Origin: JAHBNG01 sp039028975
GTDB lineage: Bacteria; Chloroflexota; Anaerolineae; Caldilineales; Caldilineaceae
Assembly: GCA_039028975.1 (NCBI GenBank)
Contig: JBCCHB010000140.1
Location: 1 to 45,121 of the forward strand
DNA: 45,121 nucleotides
Direction of reading: 5' to 3'
How positions within the stretch are numbered: position 1 is the first letter of the stretch; every line of letters begins with the position of its first letter. The translations under genes and the position numbers were made by a program. Below are positions 18,461 through 25,836 of this stretch, piece by piece. The notes beneath the pieces were generated by a model. The model saw nothing but the letters and a program-made list of their open reading frames with translations, did not search any database and was not told where the DNA came from.

Positions 18461-19047
18461 AACATGCCCTGCCTTTCCACATACGGCTCCAGCAGCGTGA
18501 TCACGTGCTTCGGCACATCCGTCACTTGGCCGATTGTGCCAAGCTCAGTCGTGGCCGACGTCGTGTTGAGTCCGCTCTGCCATCGCTGGTGCATCCATCC
18601 AGCCAAATGCCTACACGCCTCAACTACGGGCTGTGGGGGTGTCTCACTGTAGCCAAATTTACCCGTGACGGTTATCTCCGCATCGTAGTCACGAAAAAAC
18701 CAGAAATCGCCCTGATTGTATTTGAGCTGAATCCGATAATAGCGGGGATGATTGCGCGGCATCAGCCGATATCTGGTGCTGTCTATGGTGGTGCCGCCCC
18801 CATCCACAACGCTGCTAATAGAGATAAATGGAACGTCTGTGTGCAGCGTCCGCCCTTTGACGTCGTCGGACGTGTAGTGCCGAGTCGTCTCGGCGGGAAT
18901 CTCGAATGGGCGAACCACACCGCTATACATGCAGTGCTGATCAATCCAATCAGAGGCCACAGATATGTACTCGTTGATTCGGGCGTCATAGTCTGCGCTG
19001 ATTTTTATATCAAGCGCCTCTTTTACGTCTGATAGTTGGCAGTACAT
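18457..19047 (-). CDS. Head-tail connector (gp6/gp15-like)
   Basis: A 196-residue protein beginning with a Leu-Ser-Asp-Val-Lys-x-Ala-Leu helix and an ISVASDWIDQHC helix, as in head-tail connector proteins of the HK97 gp6 / SPP1 gp15 group. A beta region follows (TRHYTSDDVKGRTLHTDVPF, ISSVVDG), and then a final helix (VVEACRHLAGWMHQRWQSG). It is downstream of the capsid polyprotein and upstream of the terminator-like gene, as expected. It overlaps the next gene by four bases and the previous one by one base. Confidence 0.75.
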   Translation of the reverse strand: MYCQLSDVKEALDIKISADYDARINEYISVASDWIDQHCMYSGVVRPFEIPAETTRHYTSDDVKGRTLHTDVPFISISSVVDGGGTTIDSTRYRLMPRNHPRYYRIQLKYNQGDFWFFRDYDAEITVTGKFGYSETPPQPVVEACRHLAGWMHQRWQSGLNTTSATTELGTIGQVTDVPKHVITLLEPYVERQGMF

Positions 19048-19406
19048 TAGCTTGCCTGGGTGGTTCTCCGGCGCTTGCGCCCTGTGCTTGGTTTCGGCTT
19101 GGCTGCTTTGTTGCTCTCGGTCGGCGCTTCTTCAGGGACGGCGGCTGGTTCTGGCTCCACCCCCACCTCTGAGGCTCCGTCTGCAGCATCGTCAGGCGTG
19201 GCGGTATCACCCGGTGCGCCATCCTCTCCTGGTTCTGGCTCTTTGGTTGGTGGATCCTCATTGGGTTCTGGTTCTACTTCGACAGCAAACCCATTCTTGA
19301 CCAGATAATCCGCCACTTCGTCGCTCAGCTCATCCGTTTTTCGACCTTTTTGGAAGAAAATTTCATTTGTCATTCTTCCTCGGTATGGCCTCTGAAATTC
19401 AATCAT
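19047..19406 (-). CDS. Acidic linker protein downstream of capsid gene
   Basis: About 119 residues. I chose the ATG at 19406 because AGGAG lies 7 bases upstream; an earlier ATG at 19475 lacks this. The first 45 residues may fold (an EFQRPYRGRMTNEIFFQKGR beta pattern, then a helix DELSDEVADYLVKNGFAV). The rest is a low-complexity Pro/Glu/Asp/Ala stretch ending in GRKRRR. Small proteins with such a helix after the capsid gene are frequent in phages. A decoration or head-completion role is possible. Confidence 0.6.
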   Translation of the reverse strand: MIEFQRPYRGRMTNEIFFQKGRKTDELSDEVADYLVKNGFAVEVEPEPNEDPPTKEPEPGEDGAPGDTATPDDAADGASEVGVEPEPAAVPEEAPTESNKAAKPKPSTGRKRRRTTQAS

Positions 19407-19499
19407 ATATATCTCCTGACTGGGCGACGGGGGCATGGATGCAGGAACCCGCCACCCAGCGGGCAAAACTGGCAAAACACACCAGAATTACACAAAAAC

Positions 19500-22175
19500 T
19501 TATACTGTGACGTTGTAGCTAATGGCCGCTGCCTCATTGTCACGAGCGATCATTCCTACGCGGGAATGCATAACAATCGCATGGCTGTCTGACCAGATGT
19601 CTTTGTCAACCTCAACGGTCCACATTCGGCTATAGCCAATTCGCCACTGGTCCCAGCGTACAGCCAAGATGCTGCCAGTTGTGCCCGCCACACCTTGGTT
19701 GATTGTCCCCGTCGCGCTGGCTCGCAATCCCTGCCCAGCGGCAGCGCCTGCAACGTCCGCTTCATGCATGAAGCCGGACGGGATGACGTCATAGCCCCAC
19801 ACGCTGGTCAGGTCACCACCGCTCACGGTTGGGTTGGCCCCCATCGGCATATAGTCACGATTCTTCATCTCGGTAAGCTTCAGCGTTGCCCAGTTCGTAT
19901 TCATGTCGGTGATGAATGACGTCTGGGCCTTGTTACGGGCATTACGACCTGCCAAACCCATCATTTTGACAGTCTCAAGGTAATCCTCGATGGCCAGGCC
20001 CGCAGCGTCACGACTATTCTGCGTATTCGTGACGAGGGCCAGCTTGCGAAAGCCGTTCATATTCGTGTAAATGTCGACCGCTGTTGGCGTGCCTGCGATG
20101 TGATTGATGTTGGTGTTGGCGGCCATCTCGGTATCACCGTCAATGACCAAGTGCTCCATGGCCTCTTGGCCACGCTGTTGCAGCATCCGCCGAATCTCGG
20201 ACGCCCAGTTGATAATGGAATCTTCGGTGATCTCGCTGCTGTAGGTGGTTGCTCCCGTGATTTTTCCGGGCGTGATTGTCCGGTTTAGCGTGGGCAATTT
20301 GTCTGTGGTTACGGTTGGCGTTGGGCGGCCTGGGTTCGATACCTGGTCAGCAGCTTGCGGCGTCCGGTAGAATCGAATGCCATCGGCCTCAATGGGGATG
20401 GTCACGGATTCGGCACCCTGCGGAATGGTGATACGGGGGATCTTCATGACCACAGGGGTCTCAAAGAGGATGCGCCGCCACAGCGCCCCGCTCCACGCCT
20501 GGCTCACCCACTCATCACCGAAGCCTGCTAGGTCTGTCCGATTTAATTCATCAGCCTTCGTCGGCAAGCCTGCCATCTTCACAGCGGTCTTGGGGTGCAA
20601 AAACTTCAACTCCTCTTCAGGGTTGGGATCAGCCATCTCAGTCAGGAATATGGCCGCGGTCTTAATCGCCTCTTCACTCGGGCGAGCCATAGATCGGCGA
20701 TTGTTGCGCAAAATATCTACAGCAAACGCCAGGTCTTCAGGCTGCTCGATATTCTCGAACTTGCGAGTGTAACCAAATTTGGATTGGTAAGGGGCTTGCC
20801 CACCCATTTGAAGCCGGTTCGCCTTGGCGGCTTCCTCTTCATAGGCCTTAAGTGCCTTTTCGTACTGAGCATTCATCTCTTCGGCCTGCTTATCAAGCGC
20901 GGCCTGAACAGCATCATCCTGGGCCTTCTTGGCCTTCTCTTCGGCTTGCTTGGCCTCATGCTCTGCCTTGAATTCAGCCCTGACTTGCTCTCTTACGAGC
21001 TTCATCATATCCCCTGGCAAGATACTACTTTTCTCGTCAAGGGTCGTTTCGTTCTCCATGATATCCAGTTCCTTATCACTGCTATATATATGTGAACTGC
21101 TATCACCAGCGGCACCAGAAGTCTGCCTAGACCTCTCTTCGGCTCGCTCTTCGGACTCGCAGTGTTCAACTAATTCATCAGGGACATTGATTCCCGCTGC
21201 CTTTAAGGCGGGCAGGGCAATGGCCCTCTTGTTTGCCTGGGGGCGATCGGGGGACCAATCCCAGACACTTATTTCTGGCATGGGCCACTTCAATATCTCG
21301 CCATCTTGGGCTTTGCGCACAAGGTGCGCTATAGAGCCTGAAGAGGCTGCCCGCCTGGGTGCCTCCCAGACCTTTTTGGCGTATTTGCTGGTCTTGTCTA
21401 GGGCTACGCGTATCCACAGCCCGCTACTGTCGAACCATGTTTTCAGAGTGTTACCAAGGTACTGCGCCCCCTCACCCATCGGGCGCTTGTTTTCATCATA
21501 TCCGTGGTAATAGATCGCTTGCGGCGTGTGCTTATCCAGGTAGAACTCAGTGCGCTCAGAGAAATATTCACCGTCGCTGTCTTTCTCGTCTGGGCTGCCA
21601 AATGGGGCAGCAAGTATGTCTAGAATCCAGTCATCACCAGACTTAAAAGCTTTTATGAAAATCCCTTTGACAAACTCGCCTTGGAGACGATAGCGGTCCA
21701 TCTCATCACCCCAAGCGAACAATAGAGAGTCAAACACGACCGATTCTCTGCTCACAGATGGCAATACAAAATTATCGGCAGATTCGGCAGGGATGTACGC
21801 CAGCGTGATGTGAGGAGTGAACCCATGATGATGTGAGATATCACCTGAATAGGAAAGCTGCTCAACAACTTGTTCTCTCCATGTGTGCAAATGATCGCTA
21901 TCCACACTAACAACAAGCGGGATCTTGCCGTCATCCTCTTTATTGAAAAGCATCACGCCATTCAGGGTGCCTCTGACCAAAGGAGCAAAGGCAGCAATCC
22001 TAGCCACATTTGCAGCTACATCTCCGCGCCGACCTTTTTGCTCATCAACCTTGCCCATATATGCAAGTGTGACATGCATATCACTGGCAGGAATGACGTC
22101 ACTTCCTTCTGGCAAATTAGCCGAATTCAACTCTAGTGTTTGCGCTGCCCCTATAGGAACCTCTAGGGCAACCAT
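19500..22175 (-). CDS. 2H phosphoesterase - prohead protease - scaffold - major capsid polyprotein
   Basis: About 891 residues from the ATG at 22175, chosen because AGGA lies 4 bases upstream and the stop of the upstream gene is 10 bases away; an ATG at 22214 would add 13 residues. Residues 1-167: LigT/2H-type domain with both motifs (HVTLAY, H34/T36; HITLAY, H122/T124). Residues about 168-330: HK97-type prohead protease (YYHGYD with H224; SSGSIAH with S278-S281; PEISVWDW). Residues 373-460: Glu/Lys/Ala coiled coil acting as scaffold. Residues about 465-891: HK97-fold capsid (GRPTPTV, WASEIRRMLQQRGQEAMEHL, the VRWDQWRIGY and VDKDIW strands near the end). The protease probably cuts out the scaffold and could release the 2H domain. 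An internal in-frame ATG at 21057-21059 with upstream AAGGA may also give scaffold-capsid alone. Confidence 0.85.
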   Translation of the reverse strand: MVALEVPIGAAQTLELNSANLPEGSDVIPASDMHVTLAYMGKVDEQKGRRGDVAANVARIAAFAPLVRGTLNGVMLFNKEDDGKIPLVVSVDSDHLHTWREQVVEQLSYSGDISHHHGFTPHITLAYIPAESADNFVLPSVSRESVVFDSLLFAWGDEMDRYRLQGEFVKGIFIKAFKSGDDWILDILAAPFGSPDEKDSDGEYFSERTEFYLDKHTPQAIYYHGYDENKRPMGEGAQYLGNTLKTWFDSSGLWIRVALDKTSKYAKKVWEAPRRAASSGSIAHLVRKAQDGEILKWPMPEISVWDWSPDRPQANKRAIALPALKAAGINVPDELVEHCESEERAEERSRQTSGAAGDSSSHIYSSDKELDIMENETTLDEKSSILPGDMMKLVREQVRAEFKAEHEAKQAEEKAKKAQDDAVQAALDKQAEEMNAQYEKALKAYEEEAAKANRLQMGGQAPYQSKFGYTRKFENIEQPEDLAFAVDILRNNRRSMARPSEEAIKTAAIFLTEMADPNPEEELKFLHPKTAVKMAGLPTKADELNRTDLAGFGDEWVSQAWSGALWRRILFETPVVMKIPRITIPQGAESVTIPIEADGIRFYRTPQAADQVSNPGRPTPTVTTDKLPTLNRTITPGKITGATTYSSEITEDSIINWASEIRRMLQQRGQEAMEHLVIDGDTEMAANTNINHIAGTPTAVDIYTNMNGFRKLALVTNTQNSRDAAGLAIEDYLETVKMMGLAGRNARNKAQTSFITDMNTNWATLKLTEMKNRDYMPMGANPTVSGGDLTSVWGYDVIPSGFMHEADVAGAAAGQGLRASATGTINQGVAGTTGSILAVRWDQWRIGYSRMWTVEVDKDIWSDSHAIVMHSRVGMIARDNEAAAISYNVTV

Positions 22176-22185
22176 GATTCCTGTT

Positions 22186-22569
22186 TTACCCACCCAAAAA
22201 CCTTTCCACTTCATTCTCGAAAAATTGCACTATCTGCGGCTCACTCCGCGTGGCTGCTTGCTCATCCGTCAGCCATCGCCCCTTGTGTATTCCAGCCTGC
22301 GTTGCAGCGCTCTGCACCCACGGTGAGTAGGGAGTCTTGTTCACGACTTCGCCCGTAAGCGAATTCCCCCCGCCCGACACGCTGTGTTCCCAGCGCCTAC
22401 CCAGCGTTCCCGTACGCCGATAGCGTGAGCCTGGGCGGGGTGCTGGGTAATCCTTTAGTTGGCCCTCAATCAGCACAACCGAGCGCAGCATAGCCGGACG
22501 CAGGACAGATAGATTGAATCCACCGATTTTATTCTCTAGCCCGCCTGTGTTTATTGTGATCGAGATCAT
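22186..22569 (-). CDS. HK97 gp10-like head-tail/tail completion protein
   Basis: About 127 residues, starting at the ATG at 22569 because an upstream extension would run through the terminator hairpin. The motif R-x-x-R-T-G-T-L-G-R-R-W followed by a Gly-rich stretch, a V-x-N-x-x-x-Y-x-x-W-V-Q segment and H-K-G-R-W-L-T-D-E-Q is characteristic of small phage head-tail joining or virion morphogenesis proteins. It ends 10 bases before the capsid polyprotein ATG. Its position upstream of the capsid gene is less usual than after the connector. Confidence 0.65.
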   Translation of the reverse strand: MISITINTGGLENKIGGFNLSVLRPAMLRSVVLIEGQLKDYPAPRPGSRYRRTGTLGRRWEHSVSGGGNSLTGEVVNKTPYSPWVQSAATQAGIHKGRWLTDEQAATRSEPQIVQFFENEVERFLGG

Positions 22570-22589
22570 GTTTAATTTTGGCCAACAAA

Positions 22590-22633
22590 AAACGCCGCTG
22601 TAACGAGACGTTAATCTCGTTACAGCGGCGTTT
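22590..22633 (-). terminator. Very strong intrinsic terminator
   Basis: A perfect 19-bp stem (arms 22590-22608 and 22615-22633) with a 6-base loop. On the minus strand it is followed by TTTTTTG. It closes the accessory island upstream and separates it from the gp10-like and capsid genes, which therefore need readthrough, antitermination or a separate promoter. Confidence 0.85.
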
Positions 22634-22705
22634 CTAATGGTCCTCACTGTGCTCCCAGCTAGCCGTGGCTAGCCGAGCAACGGTATTTGGTTGTGGACTT
22701 TAAAC

Positions 22706-23041
22706 CTATTCCACTACGCTGTTTGAAATTACCTCTATCATGTCGTGAATGTATTCTGGGACTGGAGGATATTCCACACCATTTGTTTCTCCCAGCAGCA
22801 ATAGGGCTTCATTGGGATCATCGAAAAAAATAATATCCTTCTCATGAAATACAATGCCAGATCCAGCGCCATACCAACCCATATCGTTAACGTAATCTAG
22901 GCATGCATAACCACTGGCCGCGACCATTGATGCTATTACTTTTCTCTCTATAAGACGAATATACCCCATTCTGTTTACCGCAGGATTAACAGGTGTACTA
23001 TACGCCCATATGTATTTTTCAGGGTCGTAGTGAGTAGACAT
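22706..23041 (-). CDS. Hypothetical accessory protein
   Basis: A 111-residue protein, ATG with GGGAGAG upstream. Segments: a YIWAYSTPVNPAVNRMGYIRLIERK helix-rich start, a small ASGYACLDYVNDMG region, a mixed strand (FHEKDIIFFDDPNEALLLLG) and an acidic end. It is the last gene of the accessory island and stops 72 bases before the strong terminator. No family was recognised. Confidence 0.6.
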   Translation of the reverse strand: MSTHYDPEKYIWAYSTPVNPAVNRMGYIRLIERKVIASMVAASGYACLDYVNDMGWYGAGSGIVFHEKDIIFFDDPNEALLLLGETNGVEYPPVPEYIHDMIEVISNSVVE

Positions 23042-23062
23042 CAAATCTCTCCCATTGATTTA

Positions 23063-23347
23063 TTATGTTCCATCTGCGCAAAATTCATATTCAACTAAGC
23101 ACTTTTTCAGTACTTCAACCCAATGCTCTTCGGCCCTCAACTGGCCATCACCTACCGAATCGCACTCGTAGCGTCCTTGGTAAAAGCTTGGCGTGTACCT
23201 GCTTTCCTCTATACCCCAGTAATAAGCACCCTTGTCCTCTAGGGAAAAATACGTGTAGAAGGGCGTTTTCGACAGCAAAACATCAGTGCCAACTCCGGCA
23301 ACACCTTTGGTCCACTCAAGGCGCTTTATGCAATACAGTGCACCCAT
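23063..23347 (-). CDS. Hypothetical accessory protein
   Basis: About 94 residues. The start is uncertain: an ATG at 23347, or GTG/TTG codons up to 15 bases earlier that would overlap the previous stop. Aromatic-rich (PFYTYFSLEDKGAYYWGIEESRYTPSFYQGRY) and acidic toward the end, with a helix HWVEVLKKCLVEYEF. The composition looks like a compact soluble protein. No family was recognised. It is one of a run of small co-directional genes. Confidence 0.55.
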   Translation of the reverse strand: MGALYCIKRLEWTKGVAGVGTDVLLSKTPFYTYFSLEDKGAYYWGIEESRYTPSFYQGRYECDSVGDGQLRAEEHWVEVLKKCLVEYEFCADGT

Positions 23348-23352
23348 TTCAT

Positions 23353-23604
23353 TCACTTGCAATCGTTTTCACTTCTGGATTTCGAATACGCGACAACATG
23401 CCAGCCAATTTTAACCTCGTCACCGGATTGATATTCGGAGTATTCCCACACCTGAATGCCATCATTCTCAACCACTTGCTGGCCAATAGAAGGGTTCTGC
23501 GGGAATGACACAGTATCAGTCCGATAGGTGCTAAGTGAAAAATTTTCCCATAACTCTGCCGCCAAAGTAATGCCGCGCTTAGAGATAGGATAAGGTGGCC
23601 CCAC
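23353..23604 (-). CDS. Hypothetical accessory protein, possible frame break at its start
   Basis: 83 codons from a GTG at 23604 that has GAGGG only one base upstream, so this start is doubtful. The body (GITLAAELWENFSLS, QVVENDGIQVWEYSEYQSGDEVKIGWHVVAYS) looks like real protein. A different frame from the better-placed GTG at 23639 gives NEKLVALGARVWG. Joining the two at the GGGG run near 23601 would give ARVWG-PPYPISK without interruption. This suggests that one G is missing (indel or sequencing error), or an unusual slip. Confidence 0.5.
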   Translation of the reverse strand: MGPPYPISKRGITLAAELWENFSLSTYRTDTVSFPQNPSIGQQVVENDGIQVWEYSEYQSGDEVKIGWHVVAYSKSRSENDCK

Positions 23605-23635
23605 ACCCTCGCCCCAAGTGCTACGAGTTTCTCAT

Positions 23636-23875
23636 TCACCCTTCACTCTCTCCCAATTCAGCCAGCCGCCAAGCCAGCTCGCGGTCCTTTTTCACATTCA
23701 GCAGTATAGCATATTGCCCCTGCCGAAGACCCTTGATGCGTCGGAAGAAAGCAACGAGTCGATTTGGCCAAAACTCCCAGTTTGTGTACAGCTCCTCATC
23801 TACCGCAACAGATAGAATATGGTGACCTTGGGGAAGCTCGCCAAGGGTGTCAATTAATATCGGAAGTTTACTCAT
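23636..23875 (-). CDS. Hypothetical accessory protein
   Basis: A 79-residue protein with a beta-turn start (LPILIDTLGELPQGHHILSVAV) and a basic helix (PNRLVAFFRRIKGLRQGQYAILLNVKKDREL). It overlaps the preceding gene by eight bases. No family was recognised. It may bind nucleic acid given its positive helix, which is only a guess. Confidence 0.6.
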   Translation of the reverse strand: MSKLPILIDTLGELPQGHHILSVAVDEELYTNWEFWPNRLVAFFRRIKGLRQGQYAILLNVKKDRELAWRLAELGESEG

Positions 23876-24236
23876 TTACTTCTGCTAAAATATATCCTAT
23901 TACAAATTCGTCTAGAGCATCCTGAAACTTTAAGCGGCTACACTTCGCGTGTTCCAGGATGGCCGATTTTGCTTCTTCGTAATCGAAATCAGAAATCAGG
24001 CTAAGCTTTACCGCCCCGGTGTGGAGAGCATTTGCATATTCCATATACATTGATAGTAGACCTGGCGCAACCGATGCAGGCCCTATAGCATCCCTCCATC
24101 CAGGAGGAACAACTGATTGCAACCGTTGGTCACTCATTACCGATTTAAATTTACTAAAAAGCCCTGAAAGCTTGGTCAGGGTCTTCCTGGCCTCGCCGGA
24201 CTTGGTTAAGTCGAGTTTCACAATCACATTAGCCAT
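23868..24236 (-). CDS. Hypothetical accessory protein
   Basis: A 122-residue protein starting at the ATG at 24236. Basic N-terminal half (VIVKLDLTKSGEARKTLTKLSGLFSKFKSVM), a Pro-Gly turn, then a helical half (LLSMYMEYANALHTGAVKL, FDYEEAKSAILEHAKCSRLKFQDALDEFVIGY). It overlaps the next gene downstream. No family was recognised. Confidence 0.6.
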   Translation of the reverse strand: MANVIVKLDLTKSGEARKTLTKLSGLFSKFKSVMSDQRLQSVVPPGWRDAIGPASVAPGLLSMYMEYANALHTGAVKLSLISDFDYEEAKSAILEHAKCSRLKFQDALDEFVIGYILAEVNE

Positions 24237-24241
24237 CAATC

Positions 24242-24685
24242 TTAAGCCTCATTAATGCGTAAAACATCTTTATCAAATCGCAAAACGCCTTCGGTAAGTG
24301 CAACGAGTTCAGAGTCAATTATCCCTGCCGTATCATCACAAGACCCGATCACCTGACTGTTTCCAACTGCATCATCAAATGTTTCGCCCAAACCAACCGA
24401 GAGTTGCCCCCAGCGCCCCCGAATGTAGACATGCTGCCCGTCCTGCGTGCGCCCTCTCCATTGCACTGGAGCAGCATTGCAGGTCATCTTAAGTTCAGTC
24501 ACCATCGGCGGGGCCGGAACAAGCACAATCTCGCCCGGCTGGTCGGCGCTCAGCGTTGCCAAAACAAGGTGGCAAACGCTACAGACGATATCACCCCAAG
24601 GCTTGGGGTTTAGGTCATCGCTTGTTAGCGGCTCAAAGATGGCTGGTTGTGCCTTTTCGCAGTTGTCACAGTATACATAGATCAT
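24242..24685 (-). CDS. Zinc-ribbon accessory protein
   Basis: A 147-residue protein with an N-terminal C-D-N-C pair and, about 30 residues later, C-S-V-C, forming a CxxC...CxxC zinc ribbon (residues 5-40). A Pro-rich linker (VLVPAPPMVTELK) and a mixed alpha/beta C-terminal domain follow (VQWRGRTQDGQHVYIRGRWG, then an acidic end). I chose the ATG at 24685 (GGAG upstream) over the GTG at 24694. Three dyads lie in the region just upstream, so it may be a regulated gene. It may bind nucleic acid or another protein. Confidence 0.65.
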   Translation of the reverse strand: MIYVYCDNCEKAQPAIFEPLTSDDLNPKPWGDIVCSVCHLVLATLSADQPGEIVLVPAPPMVTELKMTCNAAPVQWRGRTQDGQHVYIRGRWGQLSVGLGETFDDAVGNSQVIGSCDDTAGIIDSELVALTEGVLRFDKDVLRINEA

Positions 24686-24836
24686 GCGCTCCACAAATCT
24701 TACCCAGACTCCAGTTTTGTTAAGTTGTTTACACGGTGACCGTGTGAAAATCGCCCGTGAAACATTTTTTCACCCACTATATCTAGTGGTTTGACACAAA
24801 GTTGACACGTCAAGGTTTTTTTACGTCGTGTTTTTG
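24686..24836 (-). promoter_or_regulatory. Intergenic region with three operator-like dyads
   Basis: The 151-base gap upstream of the zinc-ribbon gene holds ACACGGTGACCGTGT (24731-24745), CCACTATATCTAGTGG (24774-24789) and TTGACACGTCAA (24802-24813), with a second TTGACAC at 24791-24797. No clear -35/-10 pair was found on the minus strand, so the promoter is unassigned. Confidence 0.4.
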
Positions 24837-25082
24837 TCACTCCCCATCTAGCCCCTTGATATGCCGCGCGGCCTGCTCGCATCTAAGAGCTAGTCCCTGC
24901 CTGTCGGTACCAACATTTATGCTGATAAATTGACGGATATCAGCGGGCGAAGCGCCTTGGCTCAGTGACGATTGAATGGCCGATATGTAATATGGAGCGT
25001 GACTTTGTAGCCATTGATAAGCGTCTAGATCTACCACATCTCGCAGTGGCGCAAATTTAGTATCCATTACCAAGTTTTCCAT
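24837..25082 (-). CDS. Hypothetical accessory protein
   Basis: An 81-residue mostly helical protein (LRDVVDLDAYQWLQSHAPYY, AIQSSLSQGASPADIRQFISI, LALRCEQAARHIKGLDGE). The start region (LVMDTKF) repeats a DNA segment found at the start of the neighbouring gene 25086-25493, so either the ATG at 25082 or the one in VMDTK at 25067 may be used. No family was recognised. Confidence 0.55.
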   Translation of the reverse strand: MENLVMDTKFAPLRDVVDLDAYQWLQSHAPYYISAIQSSLSQGASPADIRQFISINVGTDRQGLALRCEQAARHIKGLDGE

Positions 25083-25085
25083 CCT

Positions 25086-25493
25086 CTAAGTGCTCTCTCG
25101 AAGACTCCGGTTTACCTCGGCTACCTTTTCTATCCAGTTGTCCGGCGAGACGGGGACTACTGCCTCGCTCTTCTCAGCACACACAAACGCAACACCATTA
25201 TCGTCAATGCGCATTATTACTCTATATAAAGGTATTAACTTGCCCTCATTAACCGGAGAAAAGTAAGGAGACGAACCAGTTAACTCATGGTAATCAGAAA
25301 CAAAATTGTAATCCTTGTCCAATACACAGAACCGCAGAGCGGCGAATATCCTTTCATTGAGCGAGGTTTCTGCAAAGCTCTCCCCACTAATGTTGATGCG
25401 GCCAATTCGTCGTTCTTGATAAGCGCTCGCTGAGCCTAATATCTCATCAAAATCCCCCAGAGCTATTTCTTCGGATTGGTATTTAGTATCCAT
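25086..25493 (-). CDS. Accessory protein, paralogue of 25483-25830
   Basis: 135 residues from the ATG in VMDTK (a TTG two codons earlier is less likely). Core pattern: F-D-E-I-L, R-R-I-G-R-I-N-I-S-G-E, A-L-R-F, then a SSPYF turn, L-I-P-L-Y-R and a GVAFVCAEKSE strand. The neighbour upstream has the same order (IEEIRERI, KLGKLRVSGEV, ALRFVCFE, ASPLFEEL, IPFYGL, GGVVFLLLAR). The two are a diverged tandem duplication of unknown function. Confidence 0.65.
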   Translation of the reverse strand: MDTKYQSEEIALGDFDEILGSASAYQERRIGRINISGESFAETSLNERIFAALRFCVLDKDYNFVSDYHELTGSSPYFSPVNEGKLIPLYRVIMRIDDNGVAFVCAEKSEAVVPVSPDNWIEKVAEVNRSLREST

Positions 25494-25830
25494 TACCAAA
25501 CTTTCTCGCTAGGAGCAAAAAGACTACACCACCGTCAACATGGGTTGCCAATCCGTAAAACGGTATCGCCTCATCTTTACTCAGTTCTTCAAAAAGTGGA
25601 GATGCGCCCAAATAGATATGCGCATCACAATGAGGCTCAGGGACCACCTCGAAGCAAACAAACCTCAGAGCGCTAATGATGCTCTCAAAACCCGCGCTCT
25701 TAATCACTTCACCTGACACTCTGAGCTTGCCAAGTTTGCCAGCCCCACAATTGGGTATCCTCTCCCTGATTTCCTCAATGGTGCCAATAGGTATCCTCAC
25801 ATGATACTCTCCAATCCTTCTTGTACTCAT
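25483..25830 (-). CDS. Accessory protein, paralogue of 25086-25493
   Basis: A 115-residue protein: basic N-terminal STRRIGEYHVRIPIG, then the same core pattern as its downstream neighbour (see there). It overlaps that gene by 11 bases. The ATG at 25830 lies 6 bases after the nuclease-homologue stop. No family was recognised. Tandem duplication in an accessory island hints at diversifying selection, which is inference. Confidence 0.65.
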   Translation of the reverse strand: MSTRRIGEYHVRIPIGTIEEIRERIPNCGAGKLGKLRVSGEVIKSAGFESIISALRFVCFEVVPEPHCDAHIYLGASPLFEELSKDEAIPFYGLATHVDGGVVFLLLARKFGNGY

Positions 25831-25836
25831 AACACC

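Noticed and set aside
19440..19499. CCCGC/GCGGG dyad after the capsid polyprotein gap as terminator
   Set aside because: 5-bp stem without a T run; not enough to call.
20595..21510. Long plus-strand ORFs opposite the capsid polyprotein
   Set aside because: Shadows of the strongly supported capsid/protease frame; Leu/Ser-rich products typical of antisense frames.
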